DNA of 64,000 nucleotides from DATAFF01 sp036265615 (GTDB lineage: Bacteria; Pseudomonadota; Alphaproteobacteria; Rhizobiales; Aestuariivirgaceae): positions 1-64,000 of the forward strand of contig DATAOT010000247.1 of NCBI GenBank assembly GCA_036265615.1. The letters run 5' to 3'. The translations under genes were made by a program, and so were the position numbers. How positions within the stretch are numbered: position 1 is the first letter of the stretch; the number at the start of each line of letters is the position of its first letter. Below the pieces are notes generated by a model, which was given only the letters and a program-made list of their open reading frames with translations, did not search any database and was not told where the DNA came from. Below are positions 24,252 through 32,986 of this stretch, one piece after another.

Positions 24252-25199
24252 CTACTTTCCGATATCGCGATCGGCGCGACGCTTGTGGGCGGCGAGCGCC
24301 ATCAAGCGGCGATCACGCCAGCGCTGCCGATCCTGCAGACTGTCCCGGACGAGCAGGCGCCGCCGCTCGCCTTCCGCGGTCTCCAGCACTGGTCCCGCCC
24401 AATCGACCCGCCGCTGCATCGACGGGAACAGGCGGCTGTAGATGGACTGGTAGCGCTGAACATAGTCGCGAATACCGTCGGGTGCATTGAGATCAATGGT
24501 CTCAAACGGGCCCATGAAAGACCAGCGCAGCGCCAGGCCCTCGCGAAGCCCGATATCAACGTCCTCGACCGAAGCATAACCATCCGCAACCAACCGAAAG
24601 GCCTCTTCCAGCAAGGCGCCCTGCATGCGATTCATGACGAACCCGTCAAGCTCCCGTTTCATGACAATCGGCGCCTGACCGGCAGCGGCCATCAACGTCC
24701 TCGTCCGCTCGACAACGGCCGGATCCGTCCAGGGAGCGGGGACGACCTCGACGGCCGGAACGAGGTAGGGCGGATTGATTGGATGCACGACCAGGCAGCG
24801 GTGCCGGCCGGGCAGCGTCTCTGTGAAGCGCGACGGCAGGATGGCCGATGTCGAGCTGGCGATGACGGTGCCCGAGCGCGCAAGGCCATCCAGGCGCCGG
24901 AACACCGTGCGCTTCACTTCGAGAACTTCCGGCGTGCTCTCCTGGATGTGATCGGCACCGTCGACCGCGCTCTCGAGAGAGCCAACGATCGTCAGGCGCT
25001 GCAGCACCGCACCCGGGTCCTGTCCGTTGAGCAGATCCTCGGTTGCCAATATCGGCACCATGTCGGTGGCAAAGGCAACTGCCTCCTTGGTGAGCCTCTC
25101 ATTTTCGTCGAACAGCCGCACCTCGTGGCCGGCGCGGGCAAAGCTGATGGCCCAGGCACGTCCGATAAGGCCGGTACCAACAAGCGCGATGCGGCTCAT
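24252..25199 (-). CDS. 3-hydroxyacyl-CoA dehydrogenase-family (L-gulonate 3-/carnitine dehydrogenase-like) enzyme
   Basis: This 315-residue NAD-dependent dehydrogenase starts with the Rossmann motif VGTGLIGRAW. It has the catalytic region VVHPINPPYLVPAVEVVP, the form found in lambda-crystallin/L-gulonate 3-dehydrogenase and L-carnitine dehydrogenase rather than in true acyl-CoA enzymes. It should oxidise a 3-hydroxyl on a small free acid to the 3-keto acid. The product would be a substrate for the BKACE encoded 11 bases downstream. Its ATG follows GGAGACC. Carnitine remains a formal alternative substrate, but the sugar importer and lactonases argue for a sugar acid. Confidence 0.85.
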   Translation of the reverse strand: MSRIALVGTGLIGRAWAISFARAGHEVRLFDENERLTKEAVAFATDMVPILATEDLLNGQDPGAVLQRLTIVGSLESAVDGADHIQESTPEVLEVKRTVFRRLDGLARSGTVIASSTSAILPSRFTETLPGRHRCLVVHPINPPYLVPAVEVVPAPWTDPAVVERTRTLMAAAGQAPIVMKRELDGFVMNRMQGALLEEAFRLVADGYASVEDVDIGLREGLALRWSFMGPFETIDLNAPDGIRDYVQRYQSIYSRLFPSMQRRVDWAGPVLETAEGERRRLLVRDSLQDRQRWRDRRLMALAAHKRRADRDIGK

Positions 25200-25214
25200 G
25201 CTGAGGTCTCCTGC

Positions 25215-26015
25215 CTACAACGTCTCGACATTGGCATCCACCCCGAGGGATTGGCCGGAGAGGTTCTCCCCCATTGGTGACAAGAGATAGGTGACCATTG
25301 CGGCGACATCGTATGGCGAGACCATTCGGCGCAGCGACACCCGCTCGAGATATTTTTCGACCATCTCGTCATAGCTTAGGTTGAGCTGCTTGGCACGGGC
25401 TCGGATCACGCTTTCGATGCGCGGGCCCTCGACGATGCCTGGGAGAATGGCGTTGACGCGGATGTTGGCGGGACCGAGTTCCTTGGCAAGGCTCTGGGTG
25501 AAGCCGATGACGCCCCATTTGGCGGCGGCATAGGGTGTCCGGTAGGCATAGCCATGCCGTCCGGCGGCCGAGGACATGTTGACGATGGCGCCGCCTCCGG
25601 CTTTCTTCAGCATCGGCACCGCATGATGGGCGCATAGAAACTGGCCCGTCAGGTCGACATCGATGCAGCGCTTCCAGTCGGCGGGGGCGATTTCCTCCAC
25701 GGCGCCCGTCGGCCCTGCAATGCCGGCATTGTTCACCAGGGCATCGAGACCGCCGAAGGCTGCTGCCACGTCGCGGAACACCGCCGCGATTTCATCCTCA
25801 TTCGAGACATCTGTGCGACTTGCCCTATGCTCGGGATAGGCGGCGCGGAAATCGTCGAGAAATGCCTCGGATACGTCGCAGACATAAACCCTGGCGTCAT
25901 GGGCGATCAACATGTCGGCAATGGCTCGGCCGATGCCCGACGCTCCCGCCGATACGAACACCCGCAGGCCAGGTTTCAGTCCCGCGAGGATTCTCCGGCC
26001 GCTGCTGATTGCCAT
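25215..26015 (-). CDS. SDR family sugar/alcohol dehydrogenase
   Basis: This 266-residue SDR has an atypical start of the nucleotide motif, VSAGASGIG, in which the usual TG pair is SA. The rest is standard: NNAG, serine in VNMSSAAG, and YAAAK. D in VCDVSE favours NAD. The ATG at 26013-26015 has TTAGGAGG upstream. It sits between the permease and the 3-hydroxy acid dehydrogenase genes. The most economical role is oxidation of the imported sugar at C1 to a lactone for the SMP-30 proteins. It could instead be a C3 dehydrogenase. Confidence 0.84.
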   Translation of the reverse strand: MAISSGRRILAGLKPGLRVFVSAGASGIGRAIADMLIAHDARVYVCDVSEAFLDDFRAAYPEHRASRTDVSNEDEIAAVFRDVAAAFGGLDALVNNAGIAGPTGAVEEIAPADWKRCIDVDLTGQFLCAHHAVPMLKKAGGGAIVNMSSAAGRHGYAYRTPYAAAKWGVIGFTQSLAKELGPANIRVNAILPGIVEGPRIESVIRARAKQLNLSYDEMVEKYLERVSLRRMVSPYDVAAMVTYLLSPMGENLSGQSLGVDANVETL

Positions 26016-26025
26016 GACGAGCCTC

Positions 26026-28089
26026 CTAATTCGACCGTTCGCGCAACGCCACCACGGCAGCAAGAACGACCAGGCCATAGATGATGACCCGCGTCGCATA
26101 CGGCAACGTTGTGCCAGCTAGAAGAATCTGCAGCGCCGTCAGCAGCAGCACGCCCCCGACCATTCCGAGATAGCTGCCGCGACCGCCGGTGATCAATGTG
26201 CCGCCGACCACCACGACAGCGATGGACGGCAGTAGATATTCATCACCCATGCCCAGGCTCGCCTGGCCAGAAAAGCCGGTCAGCATGATGCCGACCAGCG
26301 CCGAGCAGAAGCCCGACAGCATGTAGACGAGAATGACCATGCGATCGACGGCAATGCCTGACAGCGCCGCCACGCGTTCGCCATTGCCGATGGCATAGAG
26401 CCGACGGCCGAATGCAGTGCGTGTATGCAGGATCATGGCGATGGCCACAAAGATCACGACGAACACCACCACCGGCGTGACGAGGCCGCTCTTGTCGGTC
26501 ATGAACCAGCGCATCAGGGGTGCCGAAAAGCCGGCCGGCGTCCCCTGTGAATAGAGCAGTGCCAGGCCCTGCAGGATGCCGTTCATGGCCAATGTCATGA
26601 CGATGGGGGAAATGCCGAGCACTGCGATTCCGACACCATTCACCAGGCCGACCAGGGTGCCGACCGCCAGCACCATCGGCAACACCCAAATCAATGGCCC
26701 GTTCTGGCCGTTCACGATGCCGGCAAGCAGAATTCCGCAGAGCGCGATGGTCCATGGAACCGACAGGTCGAGACCGCCGGTAAGAATGACCGAGCCCTGG
26801 CCAAGCGCGAGGATCAGCAGGAAGGATGAAAGCACCAGAAGCGAGCTGTAATAGGACCCGTTCGTCAGTGCACGGCCGGTCATCAGCTGGGTCAGCAGCA
26901 GCACCAGGACGAAGCACACATAAGCCGGCAGCACGTAGCGCAGCTGTTCGCGGTGCCGCTCGAGGAATGATGCACCCGCCTCATCACCCGTTGATTCCTT
27001 GCCTGGAAGCGGCAGGAGCTGCGGCAGTCGATGGCCCTGGCGCGGCAGCAGCCCTCGATACCAGGCACCCAGTCGCCGCAGCAAGAGCCGGCTGCGCTCG
27101 CTCGCGCGCGACGATCGCGACAGCGCGCCGACCAGCACGGCCAGGATAAGGATGCATCCCTCGACGATCGTCGAGTAATAGGCCGAGATGTTGAACACCA
27201 GCAGCAGATTGACGACGATCACCAGAATATATGCACCGATGATCGAACCGATGACACTGCCGCGACCGCCGCCGAGACGCGTGCCGCCGACCACCACTGC
27301 CCCGAACACCTGCAGCAGCATGGCGTTGCCGATGAGCGGATCGCCGGCACCGGTCTGAGCACTGATGAAGACGCCGGCGAAACCGTAACAGCCGCCGGCG
27401 AGCACATAGACCAGAAACTGCGTCCAGGCGACCGAGATGCCCTGCGCCCGGGCGGCATCCATGTCGCTCCCGATGGCATAGATGGCAGTGCCGAACCGCG
27501 TATTCTTGAGCCACAGCCACAATACGATGACGATCCCGAGAACCACGATCGGCATCGGCAGCATGCCGGGGATCGCGTCGTTGACCAAGACCTCGCTCAG
27601 GCGCGACGACACCGCACCGCCCGGCTTGTCGAGAACAAGTAGGGTCAATCCTTGAACGATGAACATGGTCGCAAGCGTCACGACGATCGGCTGCAATCTC
27701 AGAAAGGCGATGAAGAAGCCGTTGAAAGCGCCCGTGGTCATGCCGACGCCGATGCCGATCAGCGCCCAGAGCAGCGCTCCTTGGCCGCTGTCCGGCATAT
27801 TGGTGGCGAGCAGGACATTAACGAGCGAGATGACGGCGCCGACCGAAAGGTCGAAGCCGCCGGTCAGAATGACGAGCGTCTGACCTGCCGCGGCAATGGC
27901 GAGCGTCGCTCCGCCGAGCGACAGGAAGCTGAACTCGAAATAGCTCATGCCGCCGCGGCTCATCAGGTTGTTGATGGCCAGCAAGCCGATCAGCACGACG
28001 ACCGCCACCATGACGCCTTGGTGACGAGCCCATGGAAAGCGGAAGCCGCGGCTCATGATCTGTGGTGAGTCCTTGGCGATGTCTGTCAT
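26026..28089 (-). CDS. ribose-type ABC importer permease with two fused permease domains
   Basis: This 687-residue protein contains two complete RbsC-like domains in one chain, at about 30-325 and 390-685. Each carries the family pattern: a VILTGGFDLSVG / VILTGGLDLSVP helix, a GFFIAFLRLQPIVVTLA / LGISPIVMTLAMNGI stretch, and a VVVGGTRLGGGRGS / VVVGGTLITGGRGS loop. A charged arginine-rich linker of about 60 residues joins them. Normal RbsC proteins are about 320-340 residues and act as dimers, so this one chain could supply the whole pore. Its start overlaps the ATPase stop by 4 bases (28086-28089), so translation is coupled. Confidence 0.9.
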   Translation of the reverse strand: MTDIAKDSPQIMSRGFRFPWARHQGVMVAVVVLIGLLAINNLMSRGGMSYFEFSFLSLGGATLAIAAAGQTLVILTGGFDLSVGAVISLVNVLLATNMPDSGQGALLWALIGIGVGMTTGAFNGFFIAFLRLQPIVVTLATMFIVQGLTLLVLDKPGGAVSSRLSEVLVNDAIPGMLPMPIVVLGIVIVLWLWLKNTRFGTAIYAIGSDMDAARAQGISVAWTQFLVYVLAGGCYGFAGVFISAQTGAGDPLIGNAMLLQVFGAVVVGGTRLGGGRGSVIGSIIGAYILVIVVNLLLVFNISAYYSTIVEGCILILAVLVGALSRSSRASERSRLLLRRLGAWYRGLLPRQGHRLPQLLPLPGKESTGDEAGASFLERHREQLRYVLPAYVCFVLVLLLTQLMTGRALTNGSYYSSLLVLSSFLLILALGQGSVILTGGLDLSVPWTIALCGILLAGIVNGQNGPLIWVLPMVLAVGTLVGLVNGVGIAVLGISPIVMTLAMNGILQGLALLYSQGTPAGFSAPLMRWFMTDKSGLVTPVVVFVVIFVAIAMILHTRTAFGRRLYAIGNGERVAALSGIAVDRMVILVYMLSGFCSALVGIMLTGFSGQASLGMGDEYLLPSIAVVVVGGTLITGGRGSYLGMVGGVLLLTALQILLAGTTLPYATRVIIYGLVVLAAVVALRERSN

Positions 28090-29621
28090 GCCGCAGCGCC
28101 CAGCCCTTCCGCCCCGCCAAGTGCGGCCCTGACGATCGCATCCTCGGTGAGGGCGTCGCTGTTGATCTCCTTGACGATCCGACCCTGATACATGACGACG
28201 ACTCGGTCGGCGAGGTGAACGAGCTCAGGAATCTCCGTCGAATAAAACAGCACCGCCCCGCCCGCCTCGGCATAGGCCCGCATCAAGAGATAGAGCTCGT
28301 GCTTTGTTCCGACGTCGATGCCGCGCGTTGGATCATAGAGCAGCAGGACACGGCTCTCCGCCAGCAGCCATTTGGCGATGGCGATCTTCTGCTGGTTGCC
28401 GCCGGAAAATGCCGCCGCTCGCGTCCACAGGGCACGATCGGCCACGTCGATGCGGCGAAAAACCGAAGCGACGGCGGCGTTCTCGCGATTGCGGTCGATG
28501 AACCCGAAGCGGCAGAACCGATCGATCACCGGCATGGAAGCATTGACCTTGCCCGAGAGCTTGAGGAACAGCGCCTCGGTCTTGCGGTCCTCGGGAACCA
28601 GGCTGATGCCGATATCGGCCCGCACTGCATCGACCGGCGAGGCGATCACCACGGGCTTCTCGTCGACATAGACGGTGCCGGTCGTCGGTGCCATCATGCC
28701 GAAGCAGGCCAGAAAGAGCTCGAGCTGCCCCATTCCCTGCAGACCGGCGACGCCGGTGATTTCGCCAGCGCGCAAGGACAACGTGGCCTCCCTGAGCTTG
28801 CCGGCTGTGCTGAGCCCCTCGACGCGAAGCACCTCGCGGCCATGGTGCGCGTTGGCCGGCGGCCGAGGCGGAAAGGTCTGGCCGATCGAGCGCCCGATGA
28901 TCATGCGGACGACCTCGGTTTCGCTCAGATCGGCGACCCTGCCGCTGGCAATGTGGCGTCCATTGCGCAGGATCGTCAGCGTATCGCAGAAGCGGCGCAC
29001 CTCGCGCATGCGGTGGGAGATGAAAACGATGGTAACGCCCTTCGCCTTCTCAGCCTCGATGATCTCGCCCAACCAGTCGACGTCGCGCCCCGAGAGCGTG
29101 GAGGTCGGCTCGTCGAGAAGAAGAATCCGCGGCTTCCGAAAAAGGGCTCGGGCAATTTCGATCTTCTGCTTGATGGCTAGATCGAGCGTCCGCACCTCGT
29201 CACTGAGCCGGATGTCGGCCATCCGCAGGCTGGCAAAGTGCTCGCGGACCTTTGCCTCGGCGGCGCGCCGCCTGATCAGCCCAAGTGGATTGGCTGGCGC
29301 ATAGGGCATCAGCACATTCTCGAGCACCGTCAGGTCGCGCACCAGGGTCATCTCCTGGAACGCAGTCTGGATGCCGCATTTATGGGCGGCTCGCGGCGTC
29401 GCCAGATGCACCGGCTCGCCAAACAGCCGGAACGAGCCGGAATCCGGAGTGAGCAACCCGCTCAGCAGCTTGACGACGGTCGACTTTCCGGCACCGTTCT
29501 CACCGAGGAGCGCGTGCACGCTGCCGCTTGCGATGGCGAGCGACGCGCCATCCACCGCCACCGTTGCACCGAAGGCCTTGCGAATGTCGTGAGCTTCAAT
29601 AGCCACTGGTAGAGACGGCAT
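28086..29621 (-). CDS. ribose-type ABC importer ATPase with two nucleotide domains
   Basis: This 511-residue RbsA/XylG-type ATPase has two nucleotide-binding domains. The first has Walker A GENGAGKST, Walker B ILLLDEPTSTLS and a non-standard signature (LAIKQKIEIARAL). The second has a degenerate Walker A (GLQGMGQLEL) with intact signature FSGGNQQK and VLLYDPTRGID. One intact and one degenerate site is usual in this family. The open frame runs upstream into the binding-protein region, but the ATG at 29619-29621 gives the family N-terminus. The gap to the binding-protein gene contains a strong hairpin. Confidence 0.9.
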   Translation of the reverse strand: MPSLPVAIEAHDIRKAFGATVAVDGASLAIASGSVHALLGENGAGKSTVVKLLSGLLTPDSGSFRLFGEPVHLATPRAAHKCGIQTAFQEMTLVRDLTVLENVLMPYAPANPLGLIRRRAAEAKVREHFASLRMADIRLSDEVRTLDLAIKQKIEIARALFRKPRILLLDEPTSTLSGRDVDWLGEIIEAEKAKGVTIVFISHRMREVRRFCDTLTILRNGRHIASGRVADLSETEVVRMIIGRSIGQTFPPRPPANAHHGREVLRVEGLSTAGKLREATLSLRAGEITGVAGLQGMGQLELFLACFGMMAPTTGTVYVDEKPVVIASPVDAVRADIGISLVPEDRKTEALFLKLSGKVNASMPVIDRFCRFGFIDRNRENAAVASVFRRIDVADRALWTRAAAFSGGNQQKIAIAKWLLAESRVLLLYDPTRGIDVGTKHELYLLMRAYAEAGGAVLFYSTEIPELVHLADRVVVMYQGRIVKEINSDALTEDAIVRAALGGAEGLGAAA

Positions 29622-29668
29622 CGGGCAATCTCGAAACGTGCTCGGGTCCTTCCTTGAAGGGAAGCCGA

Positions 29669-29694
29669 GAGCCAGGTCGCAGCGACGCTGGCTC
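29669..29694 (-). promoter_or_regulatory. perfect intra-operon stem-loop after the ribose-type binding-protein gene
   Basis: GAGCCAG (29669-29675) pairs with CTGGCTC (29688-29694), and inside it GTCGC (29676-29680) pairs with GCGAC (29682-29686), leaving one bulged G and a tiny tip. The 12-base-pair stem lies between the binding-protein stop and the ATPase start, with no U-tract. It probably stabilises the upstream message or partly stops transcription. Function is inference. Confidence 0.65.
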
Positions 29695-29719
29695 CCGCAG
29701 CGGTCCGTTCCTGTACGGC

Positions 29720-30847
29720 CTATGGCTCGGGCTGACCGACCAGGGCCGCCTGGAAGCCGATCTCCGGCGTCTGTTCCGAGAAGATCGACGCAAACCATCC
29801 CGGGTTGGGAACGAGTGCCGGTGGGAAGGCGTTGCAGCCCGCCTTCATTTCCTCCCAGGATCCGGTCTCGCAATATTTGATGGTCTGGTTGGTAACGAGG
29901 GGCAGCGGCAGCGTGGTCCGCTTCGGCACATCCTTGCCCTCGAGCTTCGCGACCGCAAGCTTCAGCGCCAGGCCGCCGGAGTAAGGCGGCGAGGCGTAGG
30001 AAATGCGAGGCGCATTCATCGGGCAATAGGGGCAGTCGCCCCCTTCAACCTTGGCATCGGCCGCCAGCATCTGAATGCGGCCGCCGTTGGAGCCTTCGCC
30101 GGCGCAGGGCAAAAGCTCGGTCTGCTTCTTTCCGGCCTCGAGCTGCATGGAATTGGCGGTGAAGCACCCGACCTGCATCCACAGCCCATCGATGTCGTTC
30201 CAATTATGGGTGGCAAGAATCTTCGACAATTCGGTGCGCGCGACCGCCTGGCTCCACATGCCGACCGATTCGGCGACGATCTTGATGTCGGGATGCTTGG
30301 CGAACACCTCCTTCGCCGCCTTGGTGCGGAGCGTGTCGACCGATGTTCCCGGCACGCCGGTAATCAACACGATATTGCCCTTTCCGTTGAGCTTTTTCGT
30401 CAGCCACTCGGCAGTGACGCGGCCTGCCTCCTCTTGATCGATCGAGATGTTGTAGGCGCAGGGCTCGGTGATCTCGGCATCGTACGCAAACACCAGCACA
30501 CCCTTGTCGCAGGCATTCTTGACCGCGGCATTGAGCGCATTGGGCGAGATCGGAAAGATCACGATGGCCTGCGCGCCGGCCTGCACCATGGCATTGATCT
30601 GTTGGATCTGGCGCTGAGCATTTGGGCCGGCCACCTGGACTTCCAAGTCGACCTTGTCGCGCAGGCTCTTGTGGCTGGCCATTGCCTTGACCATGTTGGC
30701 GGCCTCGGCCTGCCAATCATTGCCGATATAGCTCATTGACAAGAAGATCTTGAATTTGTCGGCCGCAGACGCTGTTTGAGCCGCGAGTTGCGCGATGGCA
30801 AGCAGCACGCCCAACACCACGAAAGAGACAAGCCTCGTCCAATGCAT
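29720..30847 (-). CDS. ribose-type ABC importer, cysteine-rich periplasmic binding protein
   Basis: This 375-residue type 1 periplasmic binding protein has a Sec signal peptide (about 1-29, ending ASAAD). The mature part has FPISPNALNAAVKNACDKGV and LITGVPGTSVDTLR, typical of the RbsB group. Unusually, the mature chain has eight cysteines, including a CPYC pair at GGDCPYCPM, where most sugar binding proteins have none or few. It is the first gene of the operon, with GGGAGGAG before its ATG, and is divergent from a GntR gene. Length (about 346 mature) is longer than ribose-binding protein (about 270), closer to the larger subgroup. Confidence 0.9.
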   Translation of the reverse strand: MHWTRLVSFVVLGVLLAIAQLAAQTASAADKFKIFLSMSYIGNDWQAEAANMVKAMASHKSLRDKVDLEVQVAGPNAQRQIQQINAMVQAGAQAIVIFPISPNALNAAVKNACDKGVLVFAYDAEITEPCAYNISIDQEEAGRVTAEWLTKKLNGKGNIVLITGVPGTSVDTLRTKAAKEVFAKHPDIKIVAESVGMWSQAVARTELSKILATHNWNDIDGLWMQVGCFTANSMQLEAGKKQTELLPCAGEGSNGGRIQMLAADAKVEGGDCPYCPMNAPRISYASPPYSGGLALKLAVAKLEGKDVPKRTTLPLPLVTNQTIKYCETGSWEEMKAGCNAFPPALVPNPGWFASIFSEQTPEIGFQAALVGQPEP

Positions 30848-30942
30848 GAGCTCCTCCCGATCGGCTACCGAGTTGTTGAAGGGACGGCCAAGCGGCGCAT
30901 CCAGAGCCCGGCCTTGCGGTAACCACCAAGGCGAGCTTTTGT

Positions 30943-30960
30943 TTTGATCAAATGATCATT
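30943..30960. promoter_or_regulatory. overlapping palindromes, candidate GntR operator
   Basis: TTTGATCAAA (30943-30952) and AATGATCATT (30951-30960) are two perfect 10-base palindromes that share two bases. They lie 39 bases before the GntR start and about 96 bases before the divergent binding-protein start. FCD-type GntR regulators bind short AT-flanked palindromes of this kind, so it is a good candidate site for autoregulation and control of the operon. Binding is not shown. Confidence 0.55.
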
Positions 30961-30998
30961 AATCTAACATCAGACCCGTTTCAAGGCCGAGGGCCTCC

Positions 30999-31700
30999 AT
31001 GACTGTCGCCGACATTTATCGCAGACGAGCCGCGAGCCTGCCGAAGATGCCGCTCGAGCGGGCGACGCTGCCGAGCGAGATCTACCGCCGGCTCAAGCTG
31101 ATGATCCTGGATGGCGGCCTCAAGCCGGGCGAGCTCGTCACGATTCAGAGCTTGTCGCGGGCCTTCGGCGTGAGCGCGATGCCGGTTCGCGAGGCCTTGC
31201 AGAGGCTGACGGGCGAACGGGCGCTGACCGTCATATCGGGGCGCTCGGTCGGCATTCCGCAGCTCGCCGCCGACCGATTGCGAGACCTCACCAATGTTCG
31301 CATGGCGCTCGAGGGCACGGCCGCCGAGTGGGCGGCAGCCCGCATCAGCGCCGACGACTTGATCAAGCTTGGCAGCCTGGTGACGGTCATGCGCAAAGCC
31401 GCTGCCGCCGGCGACACCCGAGCCTATGTCCACGCCAATTACGATTTCCATTTCACCATCTATGGCGCCGCCGGTTCGGAGACGCTGCTCGGCGTCATCG
31501 AGGGCCTCTGGCTGCAGGTCAGTCCCTATTTCCATCTGCTGCACGGCTCGGGGAACTATATCGATGCCAATGTGCAGCACCGCCTGGCGCTGCAGGCCCT
31601 CAAGCGCCGCGACGCCCGCTCCTGCGGCAAGCACATCCGGCAGGACATCCGGGCGGCGACCGAAGTCCTCCTTCGTCTGCTCGGGCCGGGACCAGTCTGA
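30999..31700 (+). CDS. GntR family regulator (FadR/FCD type)
   Basis: This 233-residue regulator has an N-terminal winged helix (about 24-90) with LKPGELVTIQSLSRAFGVSAMPVREALQRL. The C-terminal FCD domain (about 95-220) includes YDFHFTIYGAAG and LALQALKRRDA with metal-ligand histidines. Members usually repress sugar-acid or organic-acid operons until an effector acid binds. It is divergent from the sugar importer/lactonase/BKACE operon with a 151-base spacer holding a double palindrome. ATG 30999 has GAGGG upstream. The natural effector is probably an intermediate of that pathway. Confidence 0.88.
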   Translation: MTVADIYRRRAASLPKMPLERATLPSEIYRRLKLMILDGGLKPGELVTIQSLSRAFGVSAMPVREALQRLTGERALTVISGRSVGIPQLAADRLRDLTNVRMALEGTAAEWAAARISADDLIKLGSLVTVMRKAAAAGDTRAYVHANYDFHFTIYGAAGSETLLGVIEGLWLQVSPYFHLLHGSGNYIDANVQHRLALQALKRRDARSCGKHIRQDIRAATEVLLRLLGPGPV

Positions 31701-32906
31701 TCAAGGCGACGCGAGCCGACTCGCTTCTCGCTCGAAGAAGAACCTCACCATCTCGCGCGATGCATCGGGGCCAAGCGGGTCGGAGAAGCTGCCATCGGTG
31801 CTCCCGCCGGACCAGGCGTGCCCGCCACCTTCGATAATCCAATACTCGGCCCTGACCAGCCCGTTGTCGTCCCGCGTGATCATGCGCCGAAATGATCGAC
31901 CATTGCCTTCAGGCCTCTTTCCATCTCGGATCTCGCGACTGCCAGCGTGAGCAGCGATGATTTTTGCTCCATTTGAGGGGTGTACGATGTGGTCGGCCGA
32001 GCCATGAAATACGATTGCCGGTACGGAAGGCCTGTTCCCGCTTTGCTGGGTTGATGGAGAGACTTGCCCTCTCATGGCCGCCAATGCAGACACGACGTCC
32101 GAGGCCGATCGATAAGGCAGGCCCGAGTGGATTCCGACGGCTGAAAAGACGTCCGGGTAAGTGGCAGCCATGATCGCCGCCATCGCGCCGCCGGCCGACA
32201 AGCCGGCAACGTACGCTCTTCCAGGATGGATCCTGAATTCGGCGATGAGGGTCTGCGCAAGGTCGGCAATGGATTGAGCTTCGCCCGCGCCCCTCGTCTG
32301 ATTTTGCGGATTGAACCAGTTCCAGCAGGCTGACGAGTTGGCAGATTTTGGCTGAGCCGGATAGGCGACGACGAACCCGTTCTGTTCCGCCAGCTGATTC
32401 ATTCGCGTACCGGCTGCGAAGTCCTCCGGCGTCTGGGTGCAGCCATGCAGCATGATCAGCAGCGATCGAGGTTCGGCCAATGAGCGGGCGGGTATGTAGA
32501 GCTTGAAAGATCGATGCCCCTGGCCCGAACCGATCGAGCGCGTTTCAAAGCGAGCCCCCGGCGGGATTTGCAGCGGACGATGCCTGCCGCCATCGGGTGA
32601 GACGCCCGGTTCGAGCACACGCTGCTTGAGGCGGCCGAGGGCATCGATCACCTCGTGCAGCGGGCGGGTTATACGAAAATTTCTGCCGAATCCCCTGCTC
32701 TCCCCGGCAGGGGATTTCGCCGCGCCGCCAGCTTCACTCCAGGATTCGTGACCGAGATCGATGGTGCCTGCACGATTTGGAGGTTCGCCAGCCTCCTCCT
32801 TCGATCCGAGCAGGGCCTTGCGAATTTCCCGAGTTGCCCCTGCGAGATCGCCGGCCCGGGTCAAGTCCAGGGCAATCTGCATGCTCTTCGCCAGCTTTGG
32901 TGACAC
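31701..32906 (-). CDS. PHB-depolymerase-family esterase (alpha/beta hydrolase)
   Basis: This 401-residue alpha/beta hydrolase has a helical N-terminal part (about 1-130) and a catalytic core. The nucleophile elbow is GLSAGGAMA, the oxyanion region LLIMLHGCTQTPEDFA, the acid in FHGSADHIVHP and the histidine in GGGHAWSGG. The family esterases cleave short-chain esters or polyhydroxybutyrate. No signal peptide is seen, so it would act inside the cell. A GTG at 32904-32906 is chosen: it has AGGGAG upstream and gives the usual N-terminus (KLAKSMQIALDLTRAGDL); ATG 32882 is the alternative. It converges with the GntR gene with no gap. Confidence 0.83.
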   Translation of the reverse strand: MSPKLAKSMQIALDLTRAGDLAGATREIRKALLGSKEEAGEPPNRAGTIDLGHESWSEAGGAAKSPAGESRGFGRNFRITRPLHEVIDALGRLKQRVLEPGVSPDGGRHRPLQIPPGARFETRSIGSGQGHRSFKLYIPARSLAEPRSLLIMLHGCTQTPEDFAAGTRMNQLAEQNGFVVAYPAQPKSANSSACWNWFNPQNQTRGAGEAQSIADLAQTLIAEFRIHPGRAYVAGLSAGGAMAAIMAATYPDVFSAVGIHSGLPYRSASDVVSALAAMRGQVSPSTQQSGNRPSVPAIVFHGSADHIVHPSNGAKIIAAHAGSREIRDGKRPEGNGRSFRRMITRDDNGLVRAEYWIIEGGGHAWSGGSTDGSFSDPLGPDASREMVRFFFEREASRLASP

Positions 32907-32986
32907 GCGGCTTAGCTCCCTTATGGTGCACTGCACAATGGGAGATGGGGGCTGCAGCGCACTTTGCAAAGGGGGTCTCGGCTCGC

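Noticed and set aside
23308..25199. Carnitine degradation as the sole reading of dehydrogenase plus BKACE
   Set aside because: The pair fits, but the two lactonases, SDR and ribose-type importer in the same operon argue for sugar-derived acids. It is kept only as an alternative.
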